This document shows positions 11,261 to 22,820 of a DNA stretch of 64,000 nt, piece by piece. Under the pieces are notes generated by a model, which was not told the DNA's origin, searched no databases, and saw only the letters and a list, made by a program, of their open reading frames with translations. The stretch lies in contig NC_064835.1 of the NCBI RefSeq assembly GCF_024166365.1, positions 56,338,607-56,402,606 of the forward strand, given 5' to 3'. How positions within the stretch are numbered: position 1 is the stretch's first letter; the number at the start of each line of letters is the position of its first letter. The translations under genes and the position numbers were made by a program. This stretch comes from Elephas maximus indicus. Lineage: Eukaryota > Chordata > Mammalia > Proboscidea > Elephantidae.

Positions 11261-13068
11261 TGGAGGCAGGGCCAAGACGGCAGAGTAGTCAGATGCTTCT
11301 TGTGGTTACTCTTACAACAAAGACCCAAATAAACAAGTGAATAGATTATATATGACAACCTAAGAGCCCTGAACATCAAAGACAATGTTGAGGAATTGGA
11401 CTGAGGAACAGGCAGAAAGAGACACTTTAGAAGCAGCAAAGAAGTACCAGACATGGCCTAGCTGGCACCCTGAAGTTTGGACCATTTTGAGCATGTGGGC
11501 TGAAGTAAGCAGTAGCACTCGGGGTGCATTTTTCCCACGTTGAGAGAAACTGAACGGTGGAGAGTCTGCATAAGCCTCCAGAACCAGGAGGAAGTGGCAC
11601 CAGATATTTGAAAGTTAAGTGTAAGTGTCTAACCTACCATGAGGGATCAAAACAACACTTCCCCCTCTGAGAAGTGCCTCTCTTCCCCTCACCTACCCCC
11701 TTCCCACTCTGCCCTGGTGCCAGTATTTGATAAAGGACCAAAGTCCATTAAATGGGGAAAAGACAGTCTCTTTAACAAATGGTGCTGGCATAACTGTATA
11801 CCTATTTGCAAAAAAAAAAAAAAAAAAGAAGAAAGAAGACCCATATCTCATACCATGTACAAAAACCAACTCAAAATGGATTAAAGACCTAAATATAAAA
11901 TCAAAATGATAAAGATCATGGAAGAAAAAATAGGGACAATGCTAGGAGCCCTAATACATGACATAAACAGAATACAAACCGTAACTAACAATGCGGAAAC
12001 ACCAGAAGAGAAACTACATAACTGGGAGCTTCTAAAATTCAAACACTTATGCTCATTAAAAGACTTCATTAAAAGAGTAAAAAGACTACCTACAGACTAG
12101 GAAAAAGTTTTTGACTATGACATATCAAACACGGGTCTAACCTCTAGAATCTATAAGATACTGCAACACTTCTACAACAAAAAGACAAATGATCCAATTA
12201 AAAAATAGGCAAAGGATATGAACAGATACTTCACCAAAGAAGACATTCAGACAGCTAACAGATACATAAGGAAATGCTCACAGTCGTTAGCTATTAGAGA
12301 AATACAAATCAAAACTACAATGAGATACCACCTTACCCCAACAAGGATGGCACTAATCCAAAAAACACAAAATAATGAATGCTAGAGAGGTTGTGGAGAG
12401 ACTGGAACACTTATGAACTATTGGTGGGAATGTAAAATGCTACAATCACTTTGGAAATTGATTTGGCACTTCTTTAAAAGGCTAGAAATAGAACTACCAT
12501 ACAATCAAGCAATCCCACTCCTTGGAATATATCATACAGAAATAAGAGTCATCAGATGAATAGATACATGCACACTCATGTCCATTATAGCGTTGTTCAC
12601 AATAGTAAAAAGATTGAAACAACCTAGGTGCCCATCAACAGACGAATGAATAAATAAATTATGGTCCATACCCACAATGGAATACTATGTAATGATAAAG
12701 AACAATGAAGAATCCTCGAAACATCTCACAATATGGATGAATCTGGAGGGCATTATGCTGAGTGAAATTAGTCAGTTGCAAAAGGACAGATACTGTGAGA
12801 CCAGCATGATAAGAACTCAGTAAAAGATGTAACCTCAGAAGAAAACATTCTTTGATGGTTATGAGGATGGAAAGGGAGGGAGAGGGGAATTCACTAACTA
12901 GATAGTAGGCAAGAATCATTTTGGGTAAAGGGAAGGACAACACATAATGTAGGGGAAGTCAGAACAACTGGGTTAAACCAAAAGCTAAGAAGTTTCCTGA
13001 ACACAACCAAACACTTCGAGGGACAGAGTAGCTAGGGTGGGGATCTGAGGACCATGGTTTCAGGGGAC

Positions 13069-13213
13069 CCAAACCAAAAACCCACTGCCGTCGAGTCGAT
13101 TCTGACTCATAGCGACCCTATAGGACAGAGTAGAACTGCCCCATAGAGTTTCTAAGGAGCACCTGGCAGATTCGAACTGCCTACCCTTTGGTTAGCAGTA
13201 GTAGCACTTAACC
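13069..13213 (-). repeat. AfroSINE, short type, inside the outer L1 3' UTR
   Basis: A reverse copy with GTCGAGTCGATTCTGACTCA and a nearly consensus 3' half, so probably one of the younger copies in the window. It lies upstream of the nested L1. Confidence 0.9.
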
Positions 13214-13282
13214 AATTGACATAATAAAGTTTATTAAGAAAATGTTCTGCATCCCACTTTGGTGAGTGGTGTCTGGTGTTTT

Positions 13283-13298
13283 AAAAGCTTGCAAGTGG
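13283..13298 (+). repeat. Left target-site duplication of the inner L1
   Basis: AAAAGCTTGCAAGTGG is repeated without mismatch at 18955-18970. The preceding TT gives TT/AAAA, the preferred cleavage site of L1 endonuclease. The first A residues at the right copy cannot be told apart from the poly(A). Confidence 0.93.
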
Positions 13299-13310
13299 AG
13301 GAAGGCGGAG

Positions 13311-13321
13311 CCAAGATGGCG
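13311..13321 (+). promoter_or_regulatory. YY1-like site at L1 5' end
   Basis: CCAAGATGGCGG lies within the first 25 bases of the element, like the YY1 site that sets the start of human L1 transcription. The outer L1 has the decayed form CCAAGACGGC in the same place. Confidence 0.6.
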
Positions 13322-13502
13322 GACTAGGCAGACGCTACCTCGGATCCCTCTTACAACAAAGACACGGAAAAACAAGTGAATCAATCACATACATAACAAT
13401 CTACGAAACCTGAACAACAAACACAGATTTAGAGACGGAGAACGAACTAATACAGGGAAGCAGCGATTATTTTCAGAGCCTGGAGCCAGCGTACCAGTCA
13501 GG

Positions 13503-14020
13503 TACGGCACAAGCACAGAGAGCTGCTCCACCCCCCTGAACTAACCCCGGGAGGGGGCCCAGCCAGTTCGCGTGGGCGGCGTGGGACGCAGCCTGTAGGA
13601 GAAGTCCCCGGGAGGAAGTGACTGGTCTTGGAACTGGGAGAGCAGCGTACCAGCCAGGGAACCATCCCGCCGGGATTTGGACTGGACGCAGGTATGGCAT
13701 AAACACGGAGAGCTGCTCCACCCCTCTGAACTAACCCCGGGAGGGGGCCTAGAAGGTTTGCGCGGGTGGCGTGGGACGCAGCCGGTAGGAGAAGTCCCCA
13801 GGAGGCAGCAACTGGTATTGGAGCGGGGAGAACAGCGTCCCAGCCGGGACACTCGGTCACGGAAAAAGCACGGGGAGCTGCTCCACCCACCTGAACTCAC
13901 CCCGGGAGGGGGCCCAACCGGTTCGCCAGGGCGGCACGGTGCACGGCAACGTGGCTGGAGGGACGAGAAGTCCCCGGGAGGCAGTGACTGATTTTGGAGT
14001 CGAGAGTGCACAGTCCCAGC
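13503..14020 (+). repeat. Three tandem monomer-like units in the L1 5' UTR
   Basis: The block GAGCTGCTCCACCC...CTGAACT.ACCCCGGGAGGGGGCC...GAGAAGTCCC recurs starting at 13519, 13709 and 13874 (spacings 190 and 165). The units are CpG-rich and diverged from each other. Tandem promoter monomers are known from mouse L1; this is a short version of that layout. Confidence 0.85.
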
Positions 14021-14349
14021 AGGGGAACCTTGATGCTGGGCGTGGGGCTGGAAGCAGAGGATCTGACCGTGACTCCAGCCAGCCAGACCCCCCGGGGGCA
14101 ATCTCCACACAGCCAGCACACATAGGCAACGTGCCCCGTGGGAATCTCAGATATAATAGTCATTCCAAGCAAGACAAGCAACTCTGGCTATATTCTGAGG
14201 TGCTACTCTCCTATCTCTCTGTTCCCTCCCCCACCCTCCCCAGGTGGCTTCATTAACATCCGAATAGCCTGAGCCAGAGGGAGAACTCTGATAGCGATCT
14301 GACTGCATTTTTTTTTAGCGGATTTTCTGGAAAAACTGCTTTCCCAGTG

Positions 14350-15366
14350 ATGGCTCAGAGACAACAATCCATATCAAACCACTTAAAGAAGCAGACCATG
14401 ACAGCTTCTCCAATCCCCCAAACAAAAGAATCAAAATCTTTCCCAGTTGAAGATACAATCCTGGAATTATCAGATACAGAATATAAAAAACTAATTTACA
14501 GAATGCTTCAAGACATCACAAATGAAATAAGGCAAACCGCAGAAAAAGCCAAGGAACACACTGATAAAACTGTTGAAGAACTCAAAAAGATTATTCAAGA
14601 ACATAGTGGAAAAATTAATAAGTTGCAAGAATCCATAGAGAGACAGCATGTAGAAACCCAAAAGATTAACAATAAAATTACAGAATTAGACAACGCAATA
14701 GGAAGTCAGAGGAGCAGACTCGAGCAATTAGAATGTAGACTGGGACATCTGGAGGACCAGGGAATCAACACCAACATAGCTGAAAAAAAATCAGATAAAA
14801 GAATTAAAAAAAATGAAGAAACCCTAAGAATCATGTGGGACTCTATCAAGAAGGATAACCTGCGGGTGATTGGAGTCCCAGAACAGCAAGGGGGGACAGA
14901 AAACACAGAGAAAATAGTTGAAGAACTCCTGACACAAAACTTCCCTGACATCGTGAAAGACGAAAGGATATCTATCCAAGATGCTCATCGAACCCCATTT
15001 AAGCTTGATCCAAAAAGAAAAACACCAAGACATATTATCATCAAACTTGCCCAAACCAAAGACAAACAGAAAATTTTAAAAGCAGCCAGGGAGAAAAGAA
15101 AGGTTTCCTTCAAGGGAGAATCAATAAGAATAAGTTCAGACTACTCAGCAGAAACCATGCAGGCAAGAAGGGAATGGGACGACATATACAGAGCACTGAA
15201 GGAGAAAAACTGCCAACCAAGGATCATATATCCAGCAAAACTCTCTCTGAAATATGAAGGCAAAATTAACATATTTACAGATAAACACAAGTTTAGAGAA
15301 TTTGCAAAAACCAAACCAAAGCTACAAGAAATACTAAAGGATATTGTTTGGTCAGAGAACCAATAA
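14350..15366 (+). CDS. L1 ORF1 protein, intact (338 aa)
   Basis: The open frame extends 5' to a GTG, but the ATG at 14350 (MAQRQQSISNHLKK) fits L1 starts and gives 338 residues, the same as human ORF1p. Residues about 40-150 are charged and helix-rich, consistent with the trimerising coiled coil. NLRVIGVPE near 170 begins the RRM domain. RHIIIKLAQTKDKQKIL and REWDDIYRALKEKNCQPRIIYPAKLS form the C-terminal domain. ORF1p is the RNA-binding chaperone of the L1 ribonucleoprotein. No stop or frameshift is present, although the element is defective in ORF2. Confidence 0.93.
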   Translation: MAQRQQSISNHLKKQTMTASPIPQTKESKSFPVEDTILELSDTEYKKLIYRMLQDITNEIRQTAEKAKEHTDKTVEELKKIIQEHSGKINKLQESIERQHVETQKINNKITELDNAIGSQRSRLEQLECRLGHLEDQGINTNIAEKKSDKRIKKNEETLRIMWDSIKKDNLRVIGVPEQQGGTENTEKIVEELLTQNFPDIVKDERISIQDAHRTPFKLDPKRKTPRHIIIKLAQTKDKQKILKAAREKRKVSFKGESIRISSDYSAETMQARREWDDIYRALKEKNCQPRIIYPAKLSLKYEGKINIFTDKHKFREFAKTKPKLQEILKDIVWSENQ

Positions 15367-15827
15367 TATCAGATATCAGCACAACACAAGGTCACAAAAC
15401 AGAATGTCCTGATATCAACTCAAATAGCGAAAGCACAAAAACAAACAAATTAAGATTAATTAAAAAAAAAAAATACACATAACAGGGAATCATGGAAGTC
15501 AATAGGTAAAAGATCACAATAATCAAAAAGAGGGACTAAATACAGGAGGCACTGAACTGCCATATGGAGAGTGATACAAGGCGATATAGAACAATACAAG
15601 TTAGGTTTTTACTTAGAAAAATAAGGGTAAATAATAAGGTAACCACAAAAAGGTATAACAACTCTATAACTCAAGATAAAAGCCAAGAAAAACGTTAACG
15701 ACTCAACTAACATAAAGTCAAACACTATGAAAATGAGGATCTCACAATTTACTAAGAAAAACGCCTCAGCACATAAAAGTATGTGGAAAAATGAAATTGT
15801 CAACAACACACATAAAAAGGCATCAAA
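15367..15827 (+). other. L1 inter-ORF spacer, 461 bases
   Basis: A-rich, non-coding on the plus strand, between the ORF1 stop and the ORF2 ATG. It is much longer than the roughly 60-base spacer of human L1. Confidence 0.8.
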
Positions 15828-18797
15828 ATGACAGCACTAAAAACTTATTTATCTATAATTACGCTGAATGTAAATGGACTAAATGCACCAATAAAGAGAC
15901 AGAGAGTCACAGACTGAATAAAGAAACATGATCCATCTATATGCTGCCTACAAGAGACACACCTTAGACTTAGAGACACAAACAAACTAAAACTCAAAGG
16001 ATGGAAAAAAATATATCAAGCAAACAATAAGCAAAAAAGAAGAGGAGTAGCAATATTAATTTCTGACAAAACAGACTTTAGACTTAAATCCACCACAAAG
16101 GATAAAGAAGGACACTATATAATGATAAAAGGGACAATTGATCAGGAAGACATAACCATATTAAATATTTATGCACCCAATGACAGGGCTGCAACATACA
16201 TAAATCAAATTTTAACAGAATTGAGAAGTAAGATAGATACCTCCACATTTATAGTAGGAGACTTCAACACACCACTTTCGGAGAAGGACAGGACATTCAG
16301 TAAGAAGCTCAATAGAGACACGGAAGATCTGCTTACAACAATCAACCAACTTGACCTCATTGACTTATACAGAACTCTCCACCCAACTGCTGCAAAATAT
16401 ACTTTTTTTTCTAGCGCACATGGAACATTCTCTAGAATAGACCACATATTAGGTCATAAAACAAACCTTTGCAGAGTCCAAAACATCGAAATATTACAAA
16501 GCATCTTCTCAGACCACAAGGCAATAAAACTAGAGATCAATAACAGAAAAACTAGGGAAAAGAAATCAAATACTTGGAAAATGAACAATACCCTCCTGAA
16601 AAAAGACTGGGTTATAGAAGACATCAAGGAGGGAATAAGGAAATTCATAGAAAGCAATGAGAATGAAAATACTTCCTATCAAAACCTCTGGGACACAGCA
16701 AAAGCAGTGCTCAGAGGTCAATTTATATCGATAAATGCACACATACAAAAAGAAGAAAGAGCCAAAATCAGAGAACCGTCCCTACAACTTGAACAAATAG
16801 AAAGTGAGCAACAAAAGAATCCATCAGGCACCAGAAGAAAACAAATAATAAAAATTAGAGCTGAACTAAATGAATTAGAGAACAGAAAAACAATTGAAAG
16901 AATTAACAAAGCCAAAAGCTGGTTCTTTGAAAAAATTAACAAAATTGATAAACCATTGGCTAGACTGACTAAAGAAATACAGGAAAGGAAACAAATAACC
17001 CGAATAAGAAATGAGAAGGACCACATCACAACAGAACCAAATGAAATTAAAAGAATCATTTTAGATTATTATGAAAAATTGTACTCTAACAAATTTGAAA
17101 ACCTAGAAGAAATGGATGAATTCCTGGAAAAACACTACCTACCTAAACTAACACATTCAGAAGTAGAACAACTAAATAGACCCATAACAAAAAAAGAGAT
17201 TGAAACGGTAATCAAAAAACTCCCAACAAAAAAAAGCCCTGGCCCGGACGGCTTCACTACAGAGTTCTACCAAACTTTCAGAGAAGAGTTAACACCACTA
17301 CTTCTGAAGGTATTCCAAAGCATAGAAAATGACGGAATACTACCCAACTCATTCTATGAAGCCACCATCTCCCTGATACCAAAACCAGGTAAAGACATTA
17401 CAAAAAAAGAAAATTACAGACCTATATCCCTCATGAACATAGATGCAAAAATCCTGAACAAAATTCTAGCCAATAGACTCCAACAACACATCAAAAAAAT
17501 AATTCACCATGATCAAGTGGGATTTATACCAGGTATGCAAGGCTGGTTTAATATCAGAAAAACCATTAATGTAATCCATCACATAAATAAAACAAAAGAC
17601 AAAAACCACATGATCTTATCAATTGATGCAGAAAAGGCATTTGACAAAGTCCAACACCCATTTATGATAAAAACTCTTACCAAAATAGGAATTGAAGGAA
17701 AATTCCTCAACATAATAAAGGGCATCTATGCGAAGCCAACAGCCAATATCACTCTAAATGGAGAGAACCTAAAAGCATTTCCCCTGAGAATGGGAACCAG
17801 ACAAGGATGCCCTTTATCACCACTCTTATTCAACATCGTGCTGGAAGTCCTAGCCAGGGCAATTAGGCTAGACAAAGAAATAAAAGGTATCCGGATTGGC
17901 AAGGAGGAAGTAAAGTTATCACTATTTGCAGATGACATGATTATATACACAGAAAACCCTAAGGAATCCTCCAGAAAACTACTGAAACTAATAGGAGAGT
18001 TTGGCAGAGTCTCAGGTTATAAAATAAACATACAAAAATCACTTGGATTCCTCTACATCAACAAAAAGAACACTGAAGAGGAAATAACCAAATCAATACC
18101 ATTCACAGTAGCCCCCAAGAAGATAAGATACTTAGGAATAAATCTTACCAAGGATGTAAAAGACCTATACAAAGAAAACTACAAATCTCTACTACAAGAA
18201 ATTCAAAAGGACATACTTAAGTGGAAAAACATACCTTGCTCATGGATAGGAAGACTTAACATAGTAAAAATGTCTATTCTACCAAAAGCCATCTATACAT
18301 TTAACGCACTTCCGATCCAAATTCCAATGTCATATTTTAAGGGGATAGAGAAACAAATCACCAATTTCACATGCAAAGGAAAGAAGCCCCGGATAAGCAA
18401 AGCACTACCGAAAAAGAAGAAGAAAGTGGGAGGCCTCACTCTACCTGATTTCAGAACCTATTATACAGCCACAGTAGTCAAAACAGCCTGGTATTGGTAC
18501 AACAACAGGCACATAGACCAATGGAACAGAATTGAGAACCCAGACATAGATCCATCCACGTATGAGCAGCTGATATTTGACAAAGGACCAGTGTCAATTA
18601 ATTGGGGAAAAGATAGCCTTTTTAACAAATGGTGCTGGCATAACTGGATATCCAGTTGCAAAAAAATGAAACAGGACCCATACCTCACACCATGCACAAA
18701 AACTGACTCCAAGTGGATCAAAGACCTAAACATAAAGACTAAAACGATAAAGATCATGGAAGAAAAAATTGGGATAACCCTAGGAGCCCTAATATGA
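15828..18797 (+). pseudogene. L1 ORF2 (endonuclease / reverse transcriptase), disabled
   Basis: Starting at ATG 15828, the frame reads MTALKTYLSIITLNVNGLN, then hits TGA at 15915-15917 (codon 30, where L1 elements have Trp), and stays open from there to TGA at 18795. The endonuclease shows [16 protein letters not shown] and SDHKAIKLE. The reverse transcriptase shows [23 protein letters not shown] (catalytic Asp) and FADDMIIY (catalytic Asp pair). The second TGA probably replaces CGA, a CpG change. Coding-like sequence continues to about 18936, then the poly(A) removes the Cys-rich C-terminus. No full-length ORF2p can be made. Internal initiation at 16122 would lack the first part of the endonuclease. 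Confidence 0.92.
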
Positions 18798-18936
18798 GGC
18801 ATAAACAGAATACAAAACATTACCAAAAATGATGAAGAGAAACCCGATAACTGGGAGCTCCTAAAAATCAAACACCTATGCTCATCTAAAGACTTCACCG
18901 AAAGAGTAAAAAGACCACCTACAGACTGGGAGAGAA

Positions 18937-18958
18937 AGAAAAAAAAAAAAAAAAAAAA
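18937..18958 (+). other. Poly(A) tail of the inner L1
   Basis: An A-run that interrupts ORF2 coding sequence and is followed at once by the right TSD copy. The outer L1 shows the normal continuation of this ORF2 region (about 12100-12120), which proves the A-run is not part of normal ORF2. Confidence 0.9.
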
Positions 18959-19571
18959 GCTTGCAAGTGGCCATCTAAGATACATCAATTGGTCTCAACC
19001 CACTAGGAGCAAAGGAGAGTGAAGAACACCAAAGACACAAGAAAATATTAGCCCAAGAGACAAAAGGGCCACATAAACCAGAGATTCCATCAGCCTGAGA
19101 CAAGAACTAGATGGTGCCTGGCTACCACAAATGACCACCCTGTCACCAGGGAACACAACAGAGAGTCCCTGACTGAGTGGGAGAAAAGTGTGGAACAGAG
19201 TTCAAACTCACGTAAAAAAGGCCAGACTTAATGGTCTGACTGAGGTCATGGCCCCGGACGCTATGTTAACCTGGAACTAAAACCATTCCTGAAGACCACT
19301 CTTCAGACACTGATTAGACTGGACTATAAAACTTGAAATAATACTCATGAAGAGTATGTTTCTTAGTTCAAGCAGATGGACAAGACCAAATGGGCAGCTG
19401 CTCTCTGGAGGCAGAATGAGAAGGCAGGAAGGTACAGGAGCTGGTTGGATGGACGTGGGAATCCCAGGGTGGAAAAGTAGAGTGTGTTGTCACATGGTAG
19501 GGACTGCAGCTAGTGTCACATGACAATACGTGTATAACAATTTTATTAGAGATTTTTAAAAAAAGGAATGG

Positions 19572-20475
19572 GGTATCTCAAACATGGGGTTCATACAAGA
19601 CACCAAGGGAATGGCAAGGTTAAGTAATGTGCTTCATCAGGGAGAAGAACACTTCTAAGAAAATTCAAGTGGACAATATTCTCTGAGGATATGGTGAGAA
19701 GTGTCAGCTCCGGTTGTCAGGTGGCACTTGGAATTAGTTGACAGGATTAGAGTAGGGGCTGCGGGTAGAAATGGAGGACTAATCATAGGAATTGGAATTC
19801 CAATAGGATTTCTGTACTGGAAACTGTCTAAAGAAGCATAGATGATTTAAGTCCTCGTAGTCTCTTTCCTACTCATGGTGCCTTGTTCAGCCTCTGGATA
19901 CCCATTCCCATGCACAGTTGTACCCCCGCTGGCCTAAACAATGGACCAGCAGAAGGGAGAAATAAGTGAGCCATAATGATTAACAGTCAGAGCTCTCAAA
20001 TCTGGCAGACTCGTTTCAGAAGGTTGTGATAAGAATTAAATAAAACAAAAATAATGGATATCTTTAAGAATATCACCTAGCATGTACTGATCCCACAATA
20101 GATGACAGCTAATAGTAATAATAAAATATTCAGTTCCTGAAACATAAGAGATACTAGATAATTTTCAGTTGAATGACAGAAATAGGGTCTTCAGGTAGGT
20201 GGTTACCAGAATAATTTCTGTAGCTTACTGAGCCACTAGTTGCAGTCATTTTTATCTTTTCTTTAACCTTTAACAAAGTTCCCTGGAGGACATTGAGCAG
20301 GCAATGCTTGCTCGGCTTTTTTCATGCTTTCTATATATGGTTAAATCCGATATAATAATCTTTATTTATGAAAGATAATTAAGATATCATTAATTTAGAA
20401 AGTCACTTTATTCATAAATTCAGCATTATCTGGGACTTGCCAAACAATTTGTGCATGAACTCTTCTGTGTATAAC
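19572..20475. other. Intergenic stretch with a weak MIR remnant
   Basis: Unique-looking DNA after the outer L1. Bases about 19980-20110 resemble a reverse MIR. No gene signal. Confidence 0.4.
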
Positions 20476-20479
20476 TACC

Positions 20480-20700
20480 CATTATGCGCCACTAACCTTG
20501 TGCCAGACACTGTGGGAAGAGCACTGCATAAATTATCATAGTTAATCTCCAGAGCATCCTTATGAAACAGCTATGCTTAGCCTCATTTTTTCACACAAGG
20601 AAATGAAAATGTGGAGAGGTCAAAAACCTTGGTCACAGTTCCACAGAAATAACAGAAAGGGAATTAAAACCCAAACACCAAACTTACGCTCTCAATCACC
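20480..20700 (+). repeat. MIR SINE remnant
   Basis: It contains the MIR-like order TGTGCCAGACACTGTG, a poorly kept middle, and CACAAGGAAATGAAAATGTG with a following TTCCACAG block. Confidence 0.6.
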
Positions 20701-21177
20701 GTTATCTGCTTCTTTTGAAGGGAGGAGATTGGGAAATAAAAAAGAAATAGAGTATTAGCCTTTGCTGCAAGGCCATTTACTTTTGTACCAAGAGAAAGGA
20801 TATATTTTTTCTTAGGTGTTTAATTTACTGTTGAAATGGATCTGACGTTTAGAAGACCTGAGCCCAGAAAATCAGATATCTGTTATACATGGAGAGGATT
20901 GAAAACACCAGGGAAATTCTGTGACCAACAGCCAAGATGGTTATTTGCTAAGCTTCATTAACCTAATGGACACTAAGGAAATGAATGTGCTCGGTGGAGT
21001 TATCAGCTTTCTTTTACTTACTCAAATACAATACCGTCAATTCCTTGTTTCTAGTAAATGACTGACATTGTTCCTCTTTTCCTTATGACAAGTCCTTTAA
21101 ATGCCGCGAGCTCCAACTTCCATTTGATTAAGACTATATCTAAATTGTCAACACTGTCCATTATTTCCATCGATCCT

Positions 21178-21298
21178 TAAAACTACCCTGTGCATTTGGC
21201 AGGGCAGGTGTTATTAACTCCATACTGCAAAGAAGAATTTCAGGACCAGAGAGAATGTCATATTACAAGTTAGTGGCCAAGTCAGGCTGAGAGCTGAA
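21178..21298 (+). repeat. MIR SINE remnant
   Basis: The 3' half only: a TTATTAACTCCATACTGCAA block followed by AGTTAGTGGCCAAGTCAGGC, which parallels the MIR end. Confidence 0.45.
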
Positions 21299-22465
21299 TT
21301 ATATTCCTGAGTTCCTCCTTCTTGATACTAGACCCCACACTATGTTATTGGAATTAAAATTCCTCAGGTATTCAGCAGCAATGACATATTCTGTGAAAAA
21401 AAAATTAATTACTCCTTGACATGGTACCCGAAAACGCGCTGCCGTCACGGTAGGTGTTTGAAATGTCTCACCCCAGTTGATGGATTCATTAGTTTTAGAA
21501 CATCTTATTTGCTTTCTGTTAATGGAATTTTCAGCAGGTGATTGGTTAGTTACCAATATCATTTCATACACAGATATTTACTGCATGGAATTTTGTTCTA
21601 ATTAGTTTTTTGAGAGCAGATAGAAATTGCTCTAAGTCATTTCTGCCTGGAGTGGCACCAAGAGCCTTGATTTGTCATCGGGATGTCTTGACTTATGTGT
21701 AGGTGCTCCAGTGTATGAAATTAGGTGCATGTGTATCTGAGCATAGGTCCAGATGGTGGTTTTTCCTAAGGAAAATCAAGTCATTTAGTTCAAGATTCTG
21801 TCAGGTGGCACTTCTCTCCTCAGTTGTATCAGCTCTAGGTAATACAAGAACTTAATTACAGTTCATACTGGGAAATCTCTCTGGGTATAGGGAGGGAGCC
21901 CACAGGACTGTGTGAAACCAGGATGCCTAAAAGGGCTCAGAAAGTGGAGAAAGGACACCATTCATCCAAATCTAGGACAGTAATACCTAGAAATGGGTAC
22001 AAACCACTCTCCGTTAGGTGTAGCCTTCTTTATCCTAGGGCCTGATTTAAGGATAAATGTCGAGCCCTAGGGGCTGCAGTCATTTTAGCCCTCAGTAATT
22101 GGATATAGAATACCGACTGTCTTAGGGAAGGTGCTATCAGAAACATAAAGGATGGATTTTCAAAACTGGATCGTATGCCACCGTTGGTGCAAATCATGAA
22201 AGCAATGCAGAAACTTGAGCTGACTAAATAGACTAACAGTATGGGCAAGATTAATTTGGCTCTAGGGCCTGAGAAATTCAGGATTTAATCCATGTTCATT
22301 GACTCCTAGGCTGGGACCTGGAAAAGTAAATTGAGAGTCCAACAGTTAGAGAGTAGAGTTACTGAAACAATGGGTACCTTTGTTTGGATTGGCCTGAATC
22401 TGGAAGGTTGGAAGAGTGTAGAGAAAATGGTGCTTTGAGCCTGCTGTCTTCAATCCATCTTTAAG
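21299..22465. other. Intergenic stretch, nothing recognised
   Basis: No open frame above 90 codons on either strand, no splice-supported coding and no named repeat. Confidence 0.45.
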
Positions 22466-22469
22466 CATT

Positions 22470-22820
22470 TGGCACAAGCACTTTCCTCTGTGTGAAATAC
22501 TTTTTTCATCCTTTCCCCAGCTCACTCCTAATCATTATTTAGGTCCCAACTTAAACATCACTCACTCAGGAAGACCTTTCCTGGAGCTGTGTCTAGGTAA
22601 GGTTCTTTTGCAATGTGCTATCATATTTTGCACTTCTCCCATCAGTACTCCCTGCCCTTTGTTGCAATGATTTAGTCAGTGCCTGATTTCTCCTCTAGGC
22701 TGGGGCTCAGTAAAGGCAAGGACTGAAGTTTTGTTTACTGCTATACATTTGTCCTCGGCATTCAGTTGTGTCTGGCATTGAATGGGCATGTAATGTTTAT
22801 TTATAGAATGAGTGAATGCC
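22470..22820 (+). repeat. L2 LINE 3' end, degraded
   Basis: It has the usual L2 3' order: a CTCACTCAGGAAGACCTTTCC-like segment, a TTTGCACTTCTC segment and a closing GAATGAGTGAATG. Confidence 0.6.

Larger units (their letters stand above)
13299..18954 (+). mobile_element. Young L1 (inner), full 5' end, 3'-truncated
   Basis: A LINE-1 with complete 5' end, GC-rich 5' UTR, ORF1, spacer and most of ORF2. It ends in about 20 A residues in the middle of ORF2 (after the PPTDWE region), so the last part of ORF2 and the whole 3' UTR are absent. A perfect TSD surrounds it and it lies inside the 3' UTR of an older L1. AGTAAA, a known variant polyadenylation signal, is at 18905-18910, about 30 bases before the A-run. 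The structure fits reverse transcription of a prematurely polyadenylated L1 RNA. Confidence 0.93.
11261..19560 (+). mobile_element. Older L1 (outer), internally deleted, split by a younger L1
   Basis: It starts with an L1 5' end (GGAGGCAGGGCCAAGACGGC) and 5' UTR to about 11718. It then jumps directly to the late ORF2 segment [19 protein letters not shown], so ORF1 and most of ORF2 are missing. Broken ORF2 C-terminal frames run to about 12823 (the EYYVMIKNNEE region), followed by 3' UTR 12826-13298 and, after the nested L1, 18971-19560 ending TTTTTAAA. An AfroSINE sits in its 3' UTR. The TSDs at both ends show that the whole is one retrotransposition event carrying the deletion or followed by it. 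Confidence 0.9.

Noticed and set aside
11639..12100. Plus-strand open frames with MEEKIG..LGALIHDINRIQ
   Set aside because: These are pieces of L1 ORF2 in the outer element, not separate genes.
13473..14181. Long minus-strand open frames, up to 192 codons, rich in Pro, Gly and Arg
   Set aside because: They lie antisense in the GC-rich repeated L1 5' UTR. The low stop frequency comes from base composition.
18461..18988. 175-codon minus-strand open frame
   Set aside because: Antisense shadow of L1 ORF2 including its poly(A) (a run of Phe).
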